Shown: positions 25,252 through 34,551 of the stretch, one piece after another
Layout: each line of letters begins with the position of its first letter
How positions within the stretch are numbered: the first letter of the stretch is position 1
Source of the DNA: Tepidamorphaceae bacterium
Lineage (GTDB): Bacteria; Pseudomonadota; Alphaproteobacteria; Rhizobiales; Tepidamorphaceae
Direction of reading: 5' to 3'
DNA: 54,443 bases
NCBI GenBank assembly: GCA_028279445.1
Contig: JANQNT010000010.1
Location: 1-54,443, forward strand
The notes under the pieces: model-generated
What the model was told of the DNA's origin: nothing
What the model saw: the letters and a program-made list of their open reading frames with translations, nothing else
Database searches by the model: none
Program-made: the position numbers and the translations under genes

Positions 25252-26052
25252 GTGAGCGCTGAGTCTCAACCGCGTTGCGTCCGTACTTTGTTCGTTTCAG
25301 ACCTGCATCTGGGCACGCGCGGCGCGCAGGCCGAGATGTTCCTGGATTTCCTGAAGCACCATCAGGCCGATACCATCTACCTGGTGGGGGACATTGTCGA
25401 CTGCTGGCGGCTGAAACGCGGTTGGTATTGGCCGCAGAGCCACAACGATGTGGTCCAGAAGCTGTTGCGGCAGTCGCGCAAGGGTGTGCGCATCGTCTAT
25501 GTGCCCGGCAATCACGACGAGGTACTGCGCGACTACACCGGCACCCATTTCGGCGGCATCGAGGTGGTGCACCGGGCCGTGCACACCACCACCGAGGGCA
25601 AGCGTTTCCTGATCATCCATGGCGACGAGTTCGACGTCGTCGTGCGCTACGCCAAGTGGCTGGCGCTGCTTGGCGACTGGGCCTACGTCTTCGCGTTGAT
25701 GCTCAATACCTACTTCAACGTCGCGCGGCGCAAGCTCGGCTTCGGCTACTGGTCGCTGTCGGCCTGGCTCAAGCTGAAGGTCAAGAATGCCGTCAACTTC
25801 ATCGGAGAGTTCGAGAATGCGGTCAGCGACGAAGCGCGCCAGTCCAGGGTTGATGGGGTCATCTGCGGGCACATCCACCACGCCAGCGACCGGCCCATCG
25901 GCGACATCCGTTACCTCAACTGCGGCGACTGGGTGGAGAGTTGCACCGGTCTGGTGGAGCACCATGACGGACGGCTCGAAATCATCGACTGGGGCGCTGT
26001 CAAGCGCGCCGAGACCATCGTACCGATCAAACAGGAGCCGGCGGCGGCTTGA
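25252..26052 (+). CDS. plcP: metallophosphoesterase, probable phospholipase C PlcP
   Basis: 266 residues from GTG 25252 (GAGG 6 bases upstream); a TTG at 25234 is less likely. The calcineurin-like metal sites are all present: SDLHLG (16-21), GDIVD, GNHDE, HGDEFD and CGHIHHA. The family is often labelled UDP-2,3-diacylglucosamine diphosphatase (LpxH-like), but the FGYWSLSAWLKLKVKNAVNF and GDWVESCTGLVEH segments and the glycosyltransferase just downstream match PlcP, which releases diacylglycerol from phospholipids under phosphate starvation. An LpxH role cannot be excluded. Confidence 0.7.
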   Translation: MSAESQPRCVRTLFVSDLHLGTRGAQAEMFLDFLKHHQADTIYLVGDIVDCWRLKRGWYWPQSHNDVVQKLLRQSRKGVRIVYVPGNHDEVLRDYTGTHFGGIEVVHRAVHTTTEGKRFLIIHGDEFDVVVRYAKWLALLGDWAYVFALMLNTYFNVARRKLGFGYWSLSAWLKLKVKNAVNFIGEFENAVSDEARQSRVDGVICGHIHHASDRPIGDIRYLNCGDWVESCTGLVEHHDGRLEIIDWGAVKRAETIVPIKQEPAAA

Positions 26053-26108
26053 TCCGCCGGTCCCGCGGCCGCCATTCCCTTCCCGCTTCATGTGAAAGAG
26101 CGCAGCCC

Positions 26109-27134
26109 ATGCGAATACTGCTTGCCACCGATGCCTGGTACCCTCAGGTCAACGGCGTTGTGCGCTGTCTTGACCGGCTGCGCAGCGATTGCTCCGATCT
26201 GGGCGCGAGCGTCGAGGTCCTCTCGCATGAGGGCTATACGACGGTGCCGCTGCCGACCTATTCGGAGATTCGGCTGGCGATCACGGCACCCGGTGCCATC
26301 TCCCGGCGCATCTCCGAGATCGATCCCGAATACATCCACATCGCCACGGAAGGGCCGATCGGCCATGCCGCCAGGCGCTGGTGCATCCGCAACAACCGCC
26401 CCTTCACCACCAGCTATCACACGCGCTTCCCGGAGTATCTGCGTGCCCGGCTGCCGGTTCCGGTGGGGCTGAGCTACCGCTATCTGGCACGCTTCCACAA
26501 TGCTGGCGAGGCGGTGATGGTGACCACCGATACGCTGGCGGAGGAACTGCGCGGACGGGGTTTCCGCTCGGTGGTGCGCTGGCCGCGCGGCGTCGACCAC
26601 GAACTGTTCCGTCCGCATGCCGAGCGCGTGCTCGATTTCCCCGGGCCGATCCTGCTCAATGTCGGGCGCATCGCGGTGGAGAAGAACATCGAGGCGTTCC
26701 TGTCGCTCGACGTGCCCGGCACCAAGGTGGTTGTCGGGGATGGGCCGCAGCGCGCCGAACTCGAGCGCAAGTTCCCCGACGCGAAGTTCCTTGGCGTTAA
26801 GGAAGGCGAGGAGCTCGCAGCGATCTATGCCTCGGCGGATGTCTTCGTCTTTCCAAGCCTCACCGACACGCTCGGGTTGGTCGTCCTGGAGTCGCTTGCC
26901 TCGGGTGTGCCCGTCGTTGCGTTCCCGGTCACCGGCCCGCGCGACACCATCGGTGACGCGCCGGTGGGCGTTCTCACCGAGGATTTGGCCGGCGGCGTCG
27001 AAAAGGCACTGACGTTGTCGCGTGAGGCCTGTCGGGAACACGCGCTGACGTTCTCGTGGCCGGAATGCGCGCGGATTTTCCTGGATCACCTCAAGCGCTT
27101 CCAGGACGGCCGCACGCGCGCCGAGGCGGCGTAA
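26109..27134 (+). CDS. agt: GT4-family glycosyltransferase, probable diacylglycerol glycosyltransferase Agt
   Basis: 341 residues from ATG 26109, 56 bases after plcP. GT-B fold: N-terminal Rossmann start RILLATDAWYPQVNGVVRCL, LNVGRIAVEKNIEAF linker region, and the C-terminal nucleotide-sugar motif PSLTDTLGLVVLESLASG. In rhizobia and marine heterotrophs the neighbour of plcP is Agt, which adds glucose or glucuronate to the diacylglycerol made by PlcP, replacing phospholipids with glycolipids. Peripheral on the inner membrane. The assignment rests on family plus neighbourhood. Confidence 0.72.
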   Translation: MRILLATDAWYPQVNGVVRCLDRLRSDCSDLGASVEVLSHEGYTTVPLPTYSEIRLAITAPGAISRRISEIDPEYIHIATEGPIGHAARRWCIRNNRPFTTSYHTRFPEYLRARLPVPVGLSYRYLARFHNAGEAVMVTTDTLAEELRGRGFRSVVRWPRGVDHELFRPHAERVLDFPGPILLNVGRIAVEKNIEAFLSLDVPGTKVVVGDGPQRAELERKFPDAKFLGVKEGEELAAIYASADVFVFPSLTDTLGLVVLESLASGVPVVAFPVTGPRDTIGDAPVGVLTEDLAGGVEKALTLSREACREHALTFSWPECARIFLDHLKRFQDGRTRAEAA

Positions 27135-27143
27135 CGTTCCGCC

Positions 27144-27815
27144 CTAGCTGAACAGCACCATCGACTGGGCGGGGCTCATGCCGGCGGCGGCACGGGGACA
27201 GTCGTCGTCTTTGTCGACGCCGGGCCGCTCTTGGATCAGGACGGCGGACTCGATGCCCGGTTCCAGAATGTCGTCGAGGTCGAAGAGGTCCTCGTCGGGA
27301 ACGCTCGGCGCGCTCGCTTTGGCCTGCGGCGGTGCGTCTTCGGGCTGCGGGTAAGCCCTGGCTGGTTCGTCGAGCACGATGGCCGGCACCGCATCCTCGG
27401 TCCACTCCAGCAGCATGGCTTCGGGATCGACGATGCCCGGATCGGCCAGCACATCGGCCTCCGCGGCGCCCGGTTCGCTGGCGATGATCGGACCGGCAAC
27501 GGGCCGTTCGCCCTGGGTTTCGGGGCAGACGCGCGGAGCGGCCCCCTCGTCGTCGTCGGCGATGTCGATGGTCGTCGTTTCTTCGGCCGGTGCGAGCGGT
27601 ATGGAGGTCGATGGGGCGGATTGCATGGCCGCCCGCTCGACATCGAGCGCCGACTCCAGGCGGGCGATGGCGTCCAGAACGAGCTGTGTATCGGAATTCC
27701 GGTTGCGGCGCGCGAACTCCGCCAGAAACCAGCGCCCACGCGCAGTTTCCATCACGGCTGCCTCGATTGCCGTGTAGTCAGCCTCGCTGATCGGGGCTGG
27801 CAGATCGTCGGACAT
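27144..27815 (-). CDS. alphaproteobacterial hypothetical protein, mostly disordered
   Basis: 223 residues, ATG 27815 after AAAGGGACAGGGA. The first 65 residues are ordered and conserved-looking (AVMETARGRWFLAEFARRNR, then LVLDAIARLESAL, a probable helical pair). The remainder is Ala/Pro/Glu/Asp-rich with short hydrophobic islands, including FDLDDILEP and a C-terminal SPAQSMVLF. I recognise the N-terminal segment as one seen in Rhizobiales proteins of unknown function; no function is assigned. It converges with agt, 9 bases between stops. Confidence 0.72.
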   Translation of the reverse strand: MSDDLPAPISEADYTAIEAAVMETARGRWFLAEFARRNRNSDTQLVLDAIARLESALDVERAAMQSAPSTSIPLAPAEETTTIDIADDDEGAAPRVCPETQGERPVAGPIIASEPGAAEADVLADPGIVDPEAMLLEWTEDAVPAIVLDEPARAYPQPEDAPPQAKASAPSVPDEDLFDLDDILEPGIESAVLIQERPGVDKDDDCPRAAAGMSPAQSMVLFS

Positions 27816-27942
27816 TCCCTGTCCCTTTCACCGCGGCGGGTGCGCCCGACGCGAACCGGTTCTTCGGATTTCGGTTGGGGAGTGTGTCAACAAATGGTTA
27901 TCAACTCGTTTCCGTCGCGGGGAGCGGCCAGCGGATAAGGTG

Positions 27943-29109
27943 ATGACAAGGACAGGTTTCGCGCTGCGTGTCGGCGGCTTCTACGGGGCGCTTTTCCTGC
28001 TGATTGGCGTCTATCTGCCGTTCTTTCCGCTTTATCTGTCAGCTCGCGGGCTGGACGAATGGCAGATCGGCATCGTTGTCGCGCTGCCGTTGGTGGTGCG
28101 AATCGCGGCGACACCGCTGCTGACCTGGGTCGCAGACCGCGTCGGCGAGCCGCGACCGGTGCTGATCGCCTATGCGCTGGGAACCCTGGTGGCGATCGCC
28201 GCCTATCTGACCACCCGCGACTTTCTGGTGATCGTTGCGATCTCCGCGGTGCAGGCGGTCTTCCTCAACCCGATCATTCCGATCACCGATGCGTTGGCGC
28301 TGCGCGGCGTGCGGGTTCACGCGCTCGATTACGGGCGTATGCGGCTGGTGGGCTCGGGGACCTTCATTCTCGCCAATCTCGCTGGCGGGGCGGTGCTGGC
28401 GCGGCACGGGCCGGAGGCTGCGATCTGGCTGCTGATCGCGGCGGCGCTGACGCTTGTGGCCAGCGGTCTGGTGCTGCCTGGCGTCGGCAAGCGCGATGAC
28501 ATGGAGCGTAGCCGCGAGACGCCGCTGGCCGCGCTTCGCGCCGTCGGTGCGGGGCCGGTCCTGGCCTTTCTGCTTGGTGCCGCGCTGATGCAGGCAAGCC
28601 ACGGGCTCTACTATGCTTTCGGCACTCTGCACTGGACGCGGCTTGGCATCGGCACCGACATCGCCGGCATGCTGTGGGCGATCGGTGTCGTCACCGAGAT
28701 CGGCCTGTTCGCGTTCTCCGGCCGCGTGTCCGGTCTGCTCGGGGTTCGCGGGCTGGTCGTCACGGCGGGCGCGGCGGCGGTGCTGCGCTGGGGCATCATG
28801 GCGTTCGATCCGCCGCTGGCGCTGCTGTGGCCGTTGCAGGCGCTGCACGGGCTGACCTTCGGGGCGGCGCATCTGGCCGTCATGCGCTTCTTTGTCGAAC
28901 ACGGCGATGCGAGCCGCGAAAGCAGCGGGCTCGGGCTTTATTCGATGATCCTGGGCATCGCGACCGGCGCGGTCATGCTTGCCGCCGGACCGCTCTACGA
29001 GACCTTTGCCGGGCAGGCCTATGCGGCGGTCGCATTGAGTGCGGGGGCAGGGTGGTGCATCGCCGGGCTTGGGCTTGCGCGCGTCGTGCGTGCGCGCTCA
29101 GCCCCATAG
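27943..29109 (+). CDS. MFS transporter (HcaT/LacY-like)
   Basis: 388 residues from ATG 27943; an adjoining GTG at 27940 is possible. About twelve membrane helices, the first being GGFYGALFLLIGVYLPFFPL, which is typical of the MFS_1_like (LacY/HcaT) group; WVADRVGEPRP fits the loop 2-3 motif. Substrate unknown. Its C-terminus overlaps the convergent epimerase gene by 12 bases. Confidence 0.87.
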   Translation: MTRTGFALRVGGFYGALFLLIGVYLPFFPLYLSARGLDEWQIGIVVALPLVVRIAATPLLTWVADRVGEPRPVLIAYALGTLVAIAAYLTTRDFLVIVAISAVQAVFLNPIIPITDALALRGVRVHALDYGRMRLVGSGTFILANLAGGAVLARHGPEAAIWLLIAAALTLVASGLVLPGVGKRDDMERSRETPLAALRAVGAGPVLAFLLGAALMQASHGLYYAFGTLHWTRLGIGTDIAGMLWAIGVVTEIGLFAFSGRVSGLLGVRGLVVTAGAAAVLRWGIMAFDPPLALLWPLQALHGLTFGAAHLAVMRFFVEHGDASRESSGLGLYSMILGIATGAVMLAAGPLYETFAGQAYAAVALSAGAGWCIAGLGLARVVRARSAP

Positions 29110-30087
29110 CTCCGGCGGTGGCGTCAGGATGGTGCTGCCCTCGAAGACGAGGCCGGGTTCGCGGTCCTTGGCAAGCAGCAACGGGCCGTCGAGATCGACG
29201 AAGGCGACCTGACTGGCGATGACCAGTCCCGGCGCCATGGCCAGCGACGTACCCAGCATGCAGCCGACCATCGCAGTCATGTCCGCCTCGCGGACCTTGT
29301 CCACGAGCGCCAGCGCCTCGGTGAGGCCGCCGGTCTTGTCGAGCTTGATGTTGATTGCGTCGTAGCGGCCGATCAGGGCTTCGAGGGTCGCGGTGTCGTG
29401 CGCGCTCTCGTCGGCGCAGATCAGCACGCCCGTGCGGTCGCAGTCGCGCAGGGCAGCGTCGTCATCGGCGGGCAGGGGTTGTTCGACCAGTTCCACGCGC
29501 GCCGTTCGGCAGGCATCCAGATTTGCGCCGAGCACGCCGGCCGACCAGCCCTCGTTGGCATCGGCGATGAGGCGCGCGCCGGGCGCGCCTTCGCGCACCG
29601 CGGCGATGCGCTCGGGATCGCCGTCGCCGCCGAGCTTGACCTTGAGCAGCGGACGCGAGGCCGCCGCGCGGGCCGCCCGGTGCATCTCTTCGGGGGACTT
29701 CAGGCTCAGGGTGTAGGCGGTGACGATATTGTCCGGGGCCGGCCGGCCGGCCAGGTCCCAAACGCGCTTGCCGGCGCGTTTGGCCTCCAGGTCCCAGAAG
29801 GCGCAGTCGAGGGCGTTGTGCGCCGCGCCGGCGGGTAGTGCCTGCTGCAATCCCGCACGGTCGAGACCCTCGGCGATCGCCGATGCTTGCGCGTCGATGG
29901 TCGCGGCAACATCCACCACGGTTTCGCCGTAGCGCGCGTAAGGCACGCATTCGCCCCGGCCGGAATGCGTACCATCGTCGAGCGTGGCGACCACCACGAC
30001 CGCCTCGGCCTTGCTGCCGCGAGCGATGGTAAAGCTGCCGGCGATCGGCCAGCGCTCGATGGCCACCGAAAGGGAAACGCCGCTCAC
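29098..30087 (-). CDS. dgcA: enolase-superfamily epimerase, probable N-acetyl-D-glutamate racemase DgcA
   Basis: 329 residues from GTG 30087, which overlaps the dgcN stop (GTGA). Muconate-cycloisomerase/dipeptide-epimerase subgroup: the base LLKVKLGGD (Lys-x-Lys), metal ligands in LIADANEGW, ELVEQPLP and ICADESAHD, and the opposite Lys in INIKLDKTGG are all intact, so it should be active. Such proteins are often called L-Ala-D/L-Glu epimerases. Next to a DUF1611 protein the better call is DgcA, which acts on N-acetyl-D-glutamate in D-glutamate use. Confidence 0.8.
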   Translation of the reverse strand: MSGVSLSVAIERWPIAGSFTIARGSKAEAVVVVATLDDGTHSGRGECVPYARYGETVVDVAATIDAQASAIAEGLDRAGLQQALPAGAAHNALDCAFWDLEAKRAGKRVWDLAGRPAPDNIVTAYTLSLKSPEEMHRAARAAASRPLLKVKLGGDGDPERIAAVREGAPGARLIADANEGWSAGVLGANLDACRTARVELVEQPLPADDDAALRDCDRTGVLICADESAHDTATLEALIGRYDAINIKLDKTGGLTEALALVDKVREADMTAMVGCMLGTSLAMAPGLVIASQVAFVDLDGPLLLAKDREPGLVFEGSTILTPPPELWG

Positions 30088-31094
30088 GAGGGGAATTGGT
30101 CCATCAACCGGGCGACAATCGGTTCGACACCGGTACGCACGGGGTCGCAGGCGGGCAGGGCGTAACGGTCCCCGAGCTCGGCGATGCAACGCTCGGCGGC
30201 CGCGTTATCCAGTTCGGCGGTGTTGATGGCAAGCCCGACACAGCGGATCGCCGGGTTGGTCAGCTTGCCATGCGCAACCGTCATGTCGATCACCTCGGCG
30301 ATGTCGGGGATCGGCGCGGATACGTTGCGCATGGTGGTGCGGGTCGGCTCGTGACAGACCACGAAGGCGTCCGGCTGGCTGCCGTGCAGTAGCCCCAGGC
30401 TGACGCCGGCGAAACTTGGATGAAACAGCGAGCCCTGGCCCTCGACAACGTCCCAGTGCGCCGGATCGGCTTCGGGCGACAGCCACTCGGCGGCGCCGGA
30501 GATGAAATCGGCCACCACCGCGTCGATGGCGATGCCACGCCCGGAGATGAACACCCCGGTCTGGCCGGTGGCGCGAAAGTCCGCGTCGAGACCGGCCTCG
30601 CGCATGCCGCGCTCCAGCGCCAGCGCGGTGTACTTCTTGCCGACCGAGCAGTCGGTGCCGACGGTGAGAAGCCTCAGGCCCGCGCGCTTGTTGCCGTTTC
30701 CGGTGGCGAAGATCTCGTGGCTGTGGCGCACGTCGAACAGCTTGACGCCATTACGGTCGGCGGCCGAGGCAATCGCCGGCACGTCGGCGAGGCGCTGATG
30801 CAGCCCGGTGGCGACGTTGAGACCGGCATCCATGCCGGCCACGATGGTGCCGACCCAATGTTCCGGCAATACACCGCCCGGATTGGCCACACCCACGACA
30901 AGCGTGCGCACGCCCGCCGCGCCCGCCTCTTCAAGCCCCATGTCGGGGACCCCGCAATCCGCCCCGCAGTTGGGCAGGCGTAATTGCCCGATACACCACT
31001 CCCGGCGCCAATCGACGATGCCCTGGGCGGTCTTGGCTGCGAGCTGATCCTTGACGTCGCCAAGAAACAGCAGGTACGGCCGATCAATCTCCAT
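30084..31094 (-). CDS. dgcN: DUF1611 protein, probable D-glutamate N-acetyltransferase DgcN
   Basis: 336 residues, ATG 31094 with AGGGAG 7 bases upstream. An N-terminal alpha/beta domain is followed by a P-loop-like motif VGTDCSVGKKYTALALERGM and FISGRGIAIDAVVADFISGA, as in DUF1611. Members paired with an enolase-family gene were named DgcN and acetylate D-glutamate. Here the two genes overlap by four bases, so they are surely co-translated. Divergent from the lipid ABC operon. Confidence 0.8.
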   Translation of the reverse strand: MEIDRPYLLFLGDVKDQLAAKTAQGIVDWRREWCIGQLRLPNCGADCGVPDMGLEEAGAAGVRTLVVGVANPGGVLPEHWVGTIVAGMDAGLNVATGLHQRLADVPAIASAADRNGVKLFDVRHSHEIFATGNGNKRAGLRLLTVGTDCSVGKKYTALALERGMREAGLDADFRATGQTGVFISGRGIAIDAVVADFISGAAEWLSPEADPAHWDVVEGQGSLFHPSFAGVSLGLLHGSQPDAFVVCHEPTRTTMRNVSAPIPDIAEVIDMTVAHGKLTNPAIRCVGLAINTAELDNAAAERCIAELGDRYALPACDPVRTGVEPIVARLMDQFPS

Positions 31095-31229
31095 GTCTCG
31101 CGCTCCCTAGCGTCCAGACTTGACAGGTCCCGCGCGTTTGCGTGCCTGCAACCTGTGCGCGGGAGTGATGACCCGCCCGCGCGAGGCTGATATTGGATTA
31201 TTGTCTACATGCCGGTCTGACAAGGACAG

Positions 31230-32402
31230 TTGCGGAAACGCGCGCGGAGCACGAGTGGCTTGGTAGCAGAAGTCATCAACAACGGCTTCTATCTCGACGA
31301 GGCGGAAGGAGTCTTCCGTTTCCGCCCCTTCGGGTCGTGGATCATCCGCAACCTCGATGAGGTGGAGCGCCAGCTCGGCGGTTTTGCGCTGCCGCGCTCT
31401 GACGCGCCCGTCGTCATGGACCTGTCCGATCTTGAGCGCATCGACCTGGCGGGCGCCTGGCTGATCCACCGGGCCGCCAGGCAGCTCAGCGCGGACGATC
31501 ATCCGGTCAGCTATGAGTCGGTGGGGCGGGCCGCCGGCATCCTGCTGACCGAGGTCGCCGACGCGGAGCGGCCGCTGCACCAGCCTCCGCCAGTCCCCTC
31601 CAAGGCGCGAACCCTGATCGAGGACGTCGGCAAGTCGGTGCTTGGCTCGCTTGGCGACATGCGCGCGCTGACCGCGTTGATCGGCTCGCTGATCACGATT
31701 GGCGCCGGCCTGTTCAGGAGACCCTCGATCTTCCGCCCCACGGCGGTGCTCTACCACCTGGAGCAGACCGGCGTGCGGGCGATCCCCATCGTCGCGCTGA
31801 TCACCTTCGTCATCGGGGCAATCGTCTCGCAGCAGGCGATCTACCAATTGCGCGACTTCGGCGCCGAGCAACTGGCGGTCGAGTTCGTCGGCATCGTCAT
31901 CCTGCGCGAACTGGGCGTGCTGCTGACCGCCATCATGGTGGCCGGGCGATCGGGAAGCGCGTTCACCGCGGAAGTCGGCGCGATGAAGATGCGCGAGGAG
32001 ATCGACGCGGTGCGCACGCTGGCGCTGGATCCCATCGAGGTGATCATCGCGCCACGGCTGACCGCGCTGGTGATCGCGGTGCCGCTGCTGACCTTCATCG
32101 GCAACATGTCGGCGCTGACGGCGGCGGCCATCGTTGCCTTCTTCTACGGTGGGGTGCCGATCGACCTGTTCATCGAGCGGCTGCGCGATACGGTCGAGAT
32201 GGTCAATTTCACCCGCGGCATCGTCAAGGCGCCGTTCATGGCCGTCATCATCGGCATGGTCGCGGTGGTGGAAGGGCTGCAGGTCACCGGCTCCACGGAA
32301 TCGCTGGGCCAGCGGACCACCTCCTCGGTGGTCAAGTCGATCTTCCTGGTGATCGTCATCGACGGGCTGTTCGTGCTCTACTACGCGGTCGTGGACGGGT
32401 AG
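31230..32402 (+). CDS. mlaE: STAS-MlaE fusion, lipid ABC transporter permease
   Basis: 390 residues if started at TTG 31230 (AAGGA just upstream); TTG 31260 with GGAG is the alternative. Residues about 20-110 form a STAS (MlaB-like) domain and about 135-385 the MlaE permease, with the signature LRELGVLLTAIMVAGRSGSA and EVGAMKMREEIDAVRTLALD. In E. coli MlaB and MlaE are separate; fusion is usual in alphaproteobacteria. It works with the MlaF and MlaD genes downstream to move phospholipid between membranes. The TAG is 12 bases before mlaF. Confidence 0.9.
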   Translation: MRKRARSTSGLVAEVINNGFYLDEAEGVFRFRPFGSWIIRNLDEVERQLGGFALPRSDAPVVMDLSDLERIDLAGAWLIHRAARQLSADDHPVSYESVGRAAGILLTEVADAERPLHQPPPVPSKARTLIEDVGKSVLGSLGDMRALTALIGSLITIGAGLFRRPSIFRPTAVLYHLEQTGVRAIPIVALITFVIGAIVSQQAIYQLRDFGAEQLAVEFVGIVILRELGVLLTAIMVAGRSGSAFTAEVGAMKMREEIDAVRTLALDPIEVIIAPRLTALVIAVPLLTFIGNMSALTAAAIVAFFYGGVPIDLFIERLRDTVEMVNFTRGIVKAPFMAVIIGMVAVVEGLQVTGSTESLGQRTTSSVVKSIFLVIVIDGLFVLYYAVVDG

Positions 32403-32414
32403 GAGTACGGCCGT

Positions 32415-33248
32415 ATGGCGATCAATCCGCGCGCGATCAAGACGACGGGATATCTCATCGAGGCGACTGATCTGACGGTCGGCTTCGACGATGTGACCGT
32501 CCTGGAGGACCTGTCGATCCAGCTTCGGCGCGGCGAAATCCTGGGTTTCGTCGGGCCGTCGGGTGCCGGCAAGTCGGTGCTGACCCGCGCCCTGGTCGGC
32601 CTGCTGCCGCGCCGCGCCGGCCATATCAAGTTCTTCGGCCGGGATATCGACCGTATCGGCACGGCAGACCGGCGCAAGATCGAGCGGCGCTGGGGCATCC
32701 TGTTCCAGCATGGCGCGCTGTTCTCCTCGCTCACGGTCAAGGAGAACATCCAGGTGCCCATGCGCGAACACATGGACATCACCCAGGAACTGATGGACGA
32801 GCTGGCCGAGCTCACCCTGTCACTGGTCGGCCTGCCCGGCGATGCGGGACCGAAGCTGCCGGCGCAGCTTTCCGGCGGCATGATCAAGCGCGTCGCGCTG
32901 GCCCGCGCCCTGGCGCTGAACCCGGATATCCTGTTTCTCGACGAGCCCACATCCGGGCTCGATCCGGTCGGAGCGGCGGCCTTCGACGATCTCATCATCA
33001 AGCTCAAGGAGACTTTGGGTTTGAGCGTGTTCATGGTAACCCATGACCTGGACAGCCTGTACCGTGCCTGTACGCGAATCGCCGTGCTGGGCGACAAGAA
33101 GGTGATGGTCGAGGGCGACCTGAACACGATCCTGCAGTTCGATCATCCGTGGGTGAGGGCCTACTTCCACGGCATTCGGGCCAGGGGTATCTCCAACAAG
33201 GCACCGTCAGCGCTGGCTGAGGTTCAGGGTCAGGACCCGAGGGTGTAG
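32415..33248 (+). CDS. mlaF: MlaF-type lipid ABC transporter ATPase
   Basis: 277 residues from ATG 32415 (AGGAG upstream). Walker A GPSGAGKS, signature LSGGMIKRV, Walker B ILFLDEPTSGLDP and switch VTHD are intact. The EIDGLRT-independent coupling is typical of the MlaF/Mkl group, which carries GMIKR after the LSG. Stop lies 7 bases before mlaD. Confidence 0.92.
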   Translation: MAINPRAIKTTGYLIEATDLTVGFDDVTVLEDLSIQLRRGEILGFVGPSGAGKSVLTRALVGLLPRRAGHIKFFGRDIDRIGTADRRKIERRWGILFQHGALFSSLTVKENIQVPMREHMDITQELMDELAELTLSLVGLPGDAGPKLPAQLSGGMIKRVALARALALNPDILFLDEPTSGLDPVGAAAFDDLIIKLKETLGLSVFMVTHDLDSLYRACTRIAVLGDKKVMVEGDLNTILQFDHPWVRAYFHGIRARGISNKAPSALAEVQGQDPRV

Positions 33249-33255
33249 TTGCCAG

Positions 33256-34482
33256 ATGGAAACGCGTGCCAGCCCATTCGTCGTCGGCCTGTTCACGCTG
33301 GGCACGCTGGTGCTGGCGCTGACCTTTATCTACTGGTACTCGCGCACCGGCGAGACCGGCCCGACGCAGGACTACCGGGTCGTGTTCGCCGATGAAGTGA
33401 CGGGCCTGTCGATCGGGGCGCCGGTGCTCTACAGCGGCATTCGCATCGGCACGGTGTACGGTCTGGGCTTGTCTCCCATCGACCCCACCAAGGTCGTGGC
33501 CGAGGTCCGCGTCGAGGCCAATGCCCCGGTGCGCGAAGACACGCGCGCGCGTATCCAGAGCCAGGGGCTGACCGGGCTGCCTTTCATTCAGCTTGTCAGC
33601 GGTGAACCGAATTCGCCGCCCCTGGTCGAGACCTGGCAGGGGGAGGGCATCCCCATCATCGTCGCGGAGCCGTCCGGCGTCGGCAGCCTGATCGACCGGG
33701 CGCAGGTGGTGATGTCGAAGATCGAGAGCGCGGTGACGCGGGTCGACAACATCCTGGCCGGCAACGAGCAGGGCATCAACAAGGCGATCAGCAACATCGA
33801 GATTTTCTCCGCGGCGCTGGCCGAACGCGCCGACACCATCGGCAGTTTCATGGATGACGCGGCTGCCGCGGCGCGCCGCCTGAACGCGCTTGGCGAGAAG
33901 CTGGAAACGCTGGCCAACACGCTGCAGGAGCGTTTCGAGGTCATCGACCCCGAAACCGTGCGCGAAACGGCGGAGAACCTGCGCACCTTCACGGCGGGCC
34001 TGGCCGAGAATACCGACGAGTTGCAGACGTTCCTGTCCGATGCCAGCAAGGTCGCGACGCGGCTGACGGAGATCGCCGACAAGATCGATCCGGACTCGAT
34101 CGAGAAGACCGTCCAGAACATGGAGGCCTTCACCACGACGCTCGGCGAACGCACCGAGCAGATCGAGAAGTTCTTCGATGATGCGACCGCCGTCGCCGCA
34201 CAGTTCCGCGAGACCGCGAAGCGCATCGATGGCATCGTCTCGGGCTTCTCCGACAGCGAGGGCGGCAGCCTGATCACCGAGGTGACGGCGGCGGCGCGCG
34301 CTTTCCGCAGGCTGTCGGAGCAACTGAGCGGCAAGGGTTTGCGCAGCATCGACGCGCTGGTCAGCGACGGCCGGCAAACCCTCAACAACATCAATCGGGT
34401 GCTCAGCAATCTGGAACGCAATCCCACCGGCTTCCTCAGCGGGCAATCCCAGGTCAGGGAATCTTCAGGCAACCGTCGTTGA
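33256..34482 (+). CDS. mlaD: MlaD-family MCE protein
   Basis: 408 residues. One N-terminal membrane helix (about 8-27), then the MCE domain at about 35-120 (VVFADEVTGLSIGAPVLYSG, GIRIGTV). The rest is a long helical region rich in Ala, Glu and Thr (about 150-400), much longer than E. coli MlaD and suited to forming a helical channel as in needle-type MCE proteins. Periplasmic lipid carrier of the operon. Confidence 0.9.
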   Translation: METRASPFVVGLFTLGTLVLALTFIYWYSRTGETGPTQDYRVVFADEVTGLSIGAPVLYSGIRIGTVYGLGLSPIDPTKVVAEVRVEANAPVREDTRARIQSQGLTGLPFIQLVSGEPNSPPLVETWQGEGIPIIVAEPSGVGSLIDRAQVVMSKIESAVTRVDNILAGNEQGINKAISNIEIFSAALAERADTIGSFMDDAAAAARRLNALGEKLETLANTLQERFEVIDPETVRETAENLRTFTAGLAENTDELQTFLSDASKVATRLTEIADKIDPDSIEKTVQNMEAFTTTLGERTEQIEKFFDDATAVAAQFRETAKRIDGIVSGFSDSEGGSLITEVTAAARAFRRLSEQLSGKGLRSIDALVSDGRQTLNNINRVLSNLERNPTGFLSGQSQVRESSGNRR

Positions 34483-34551
34483 CACGTAGCGGTTGCGCGG
34501 TCTAACCCGTCGGATGTGTACGTGCGTAGACAACAGGGCTGGGAGCGGCAG

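Noticed and set aside
25234-26052. Firm LpxH assignment for the metallophosphoesterase
   Set aside because: The gene pair and sequence features fit PlcP better, though LpxH-like activity is kept as an alternative.
27888-27911. DnaA-box or origin-like sequence around TTATCAACT before the MFS gene
   Set aside because: A single imperfect box with no cluster and no AT-rich unwinding region.
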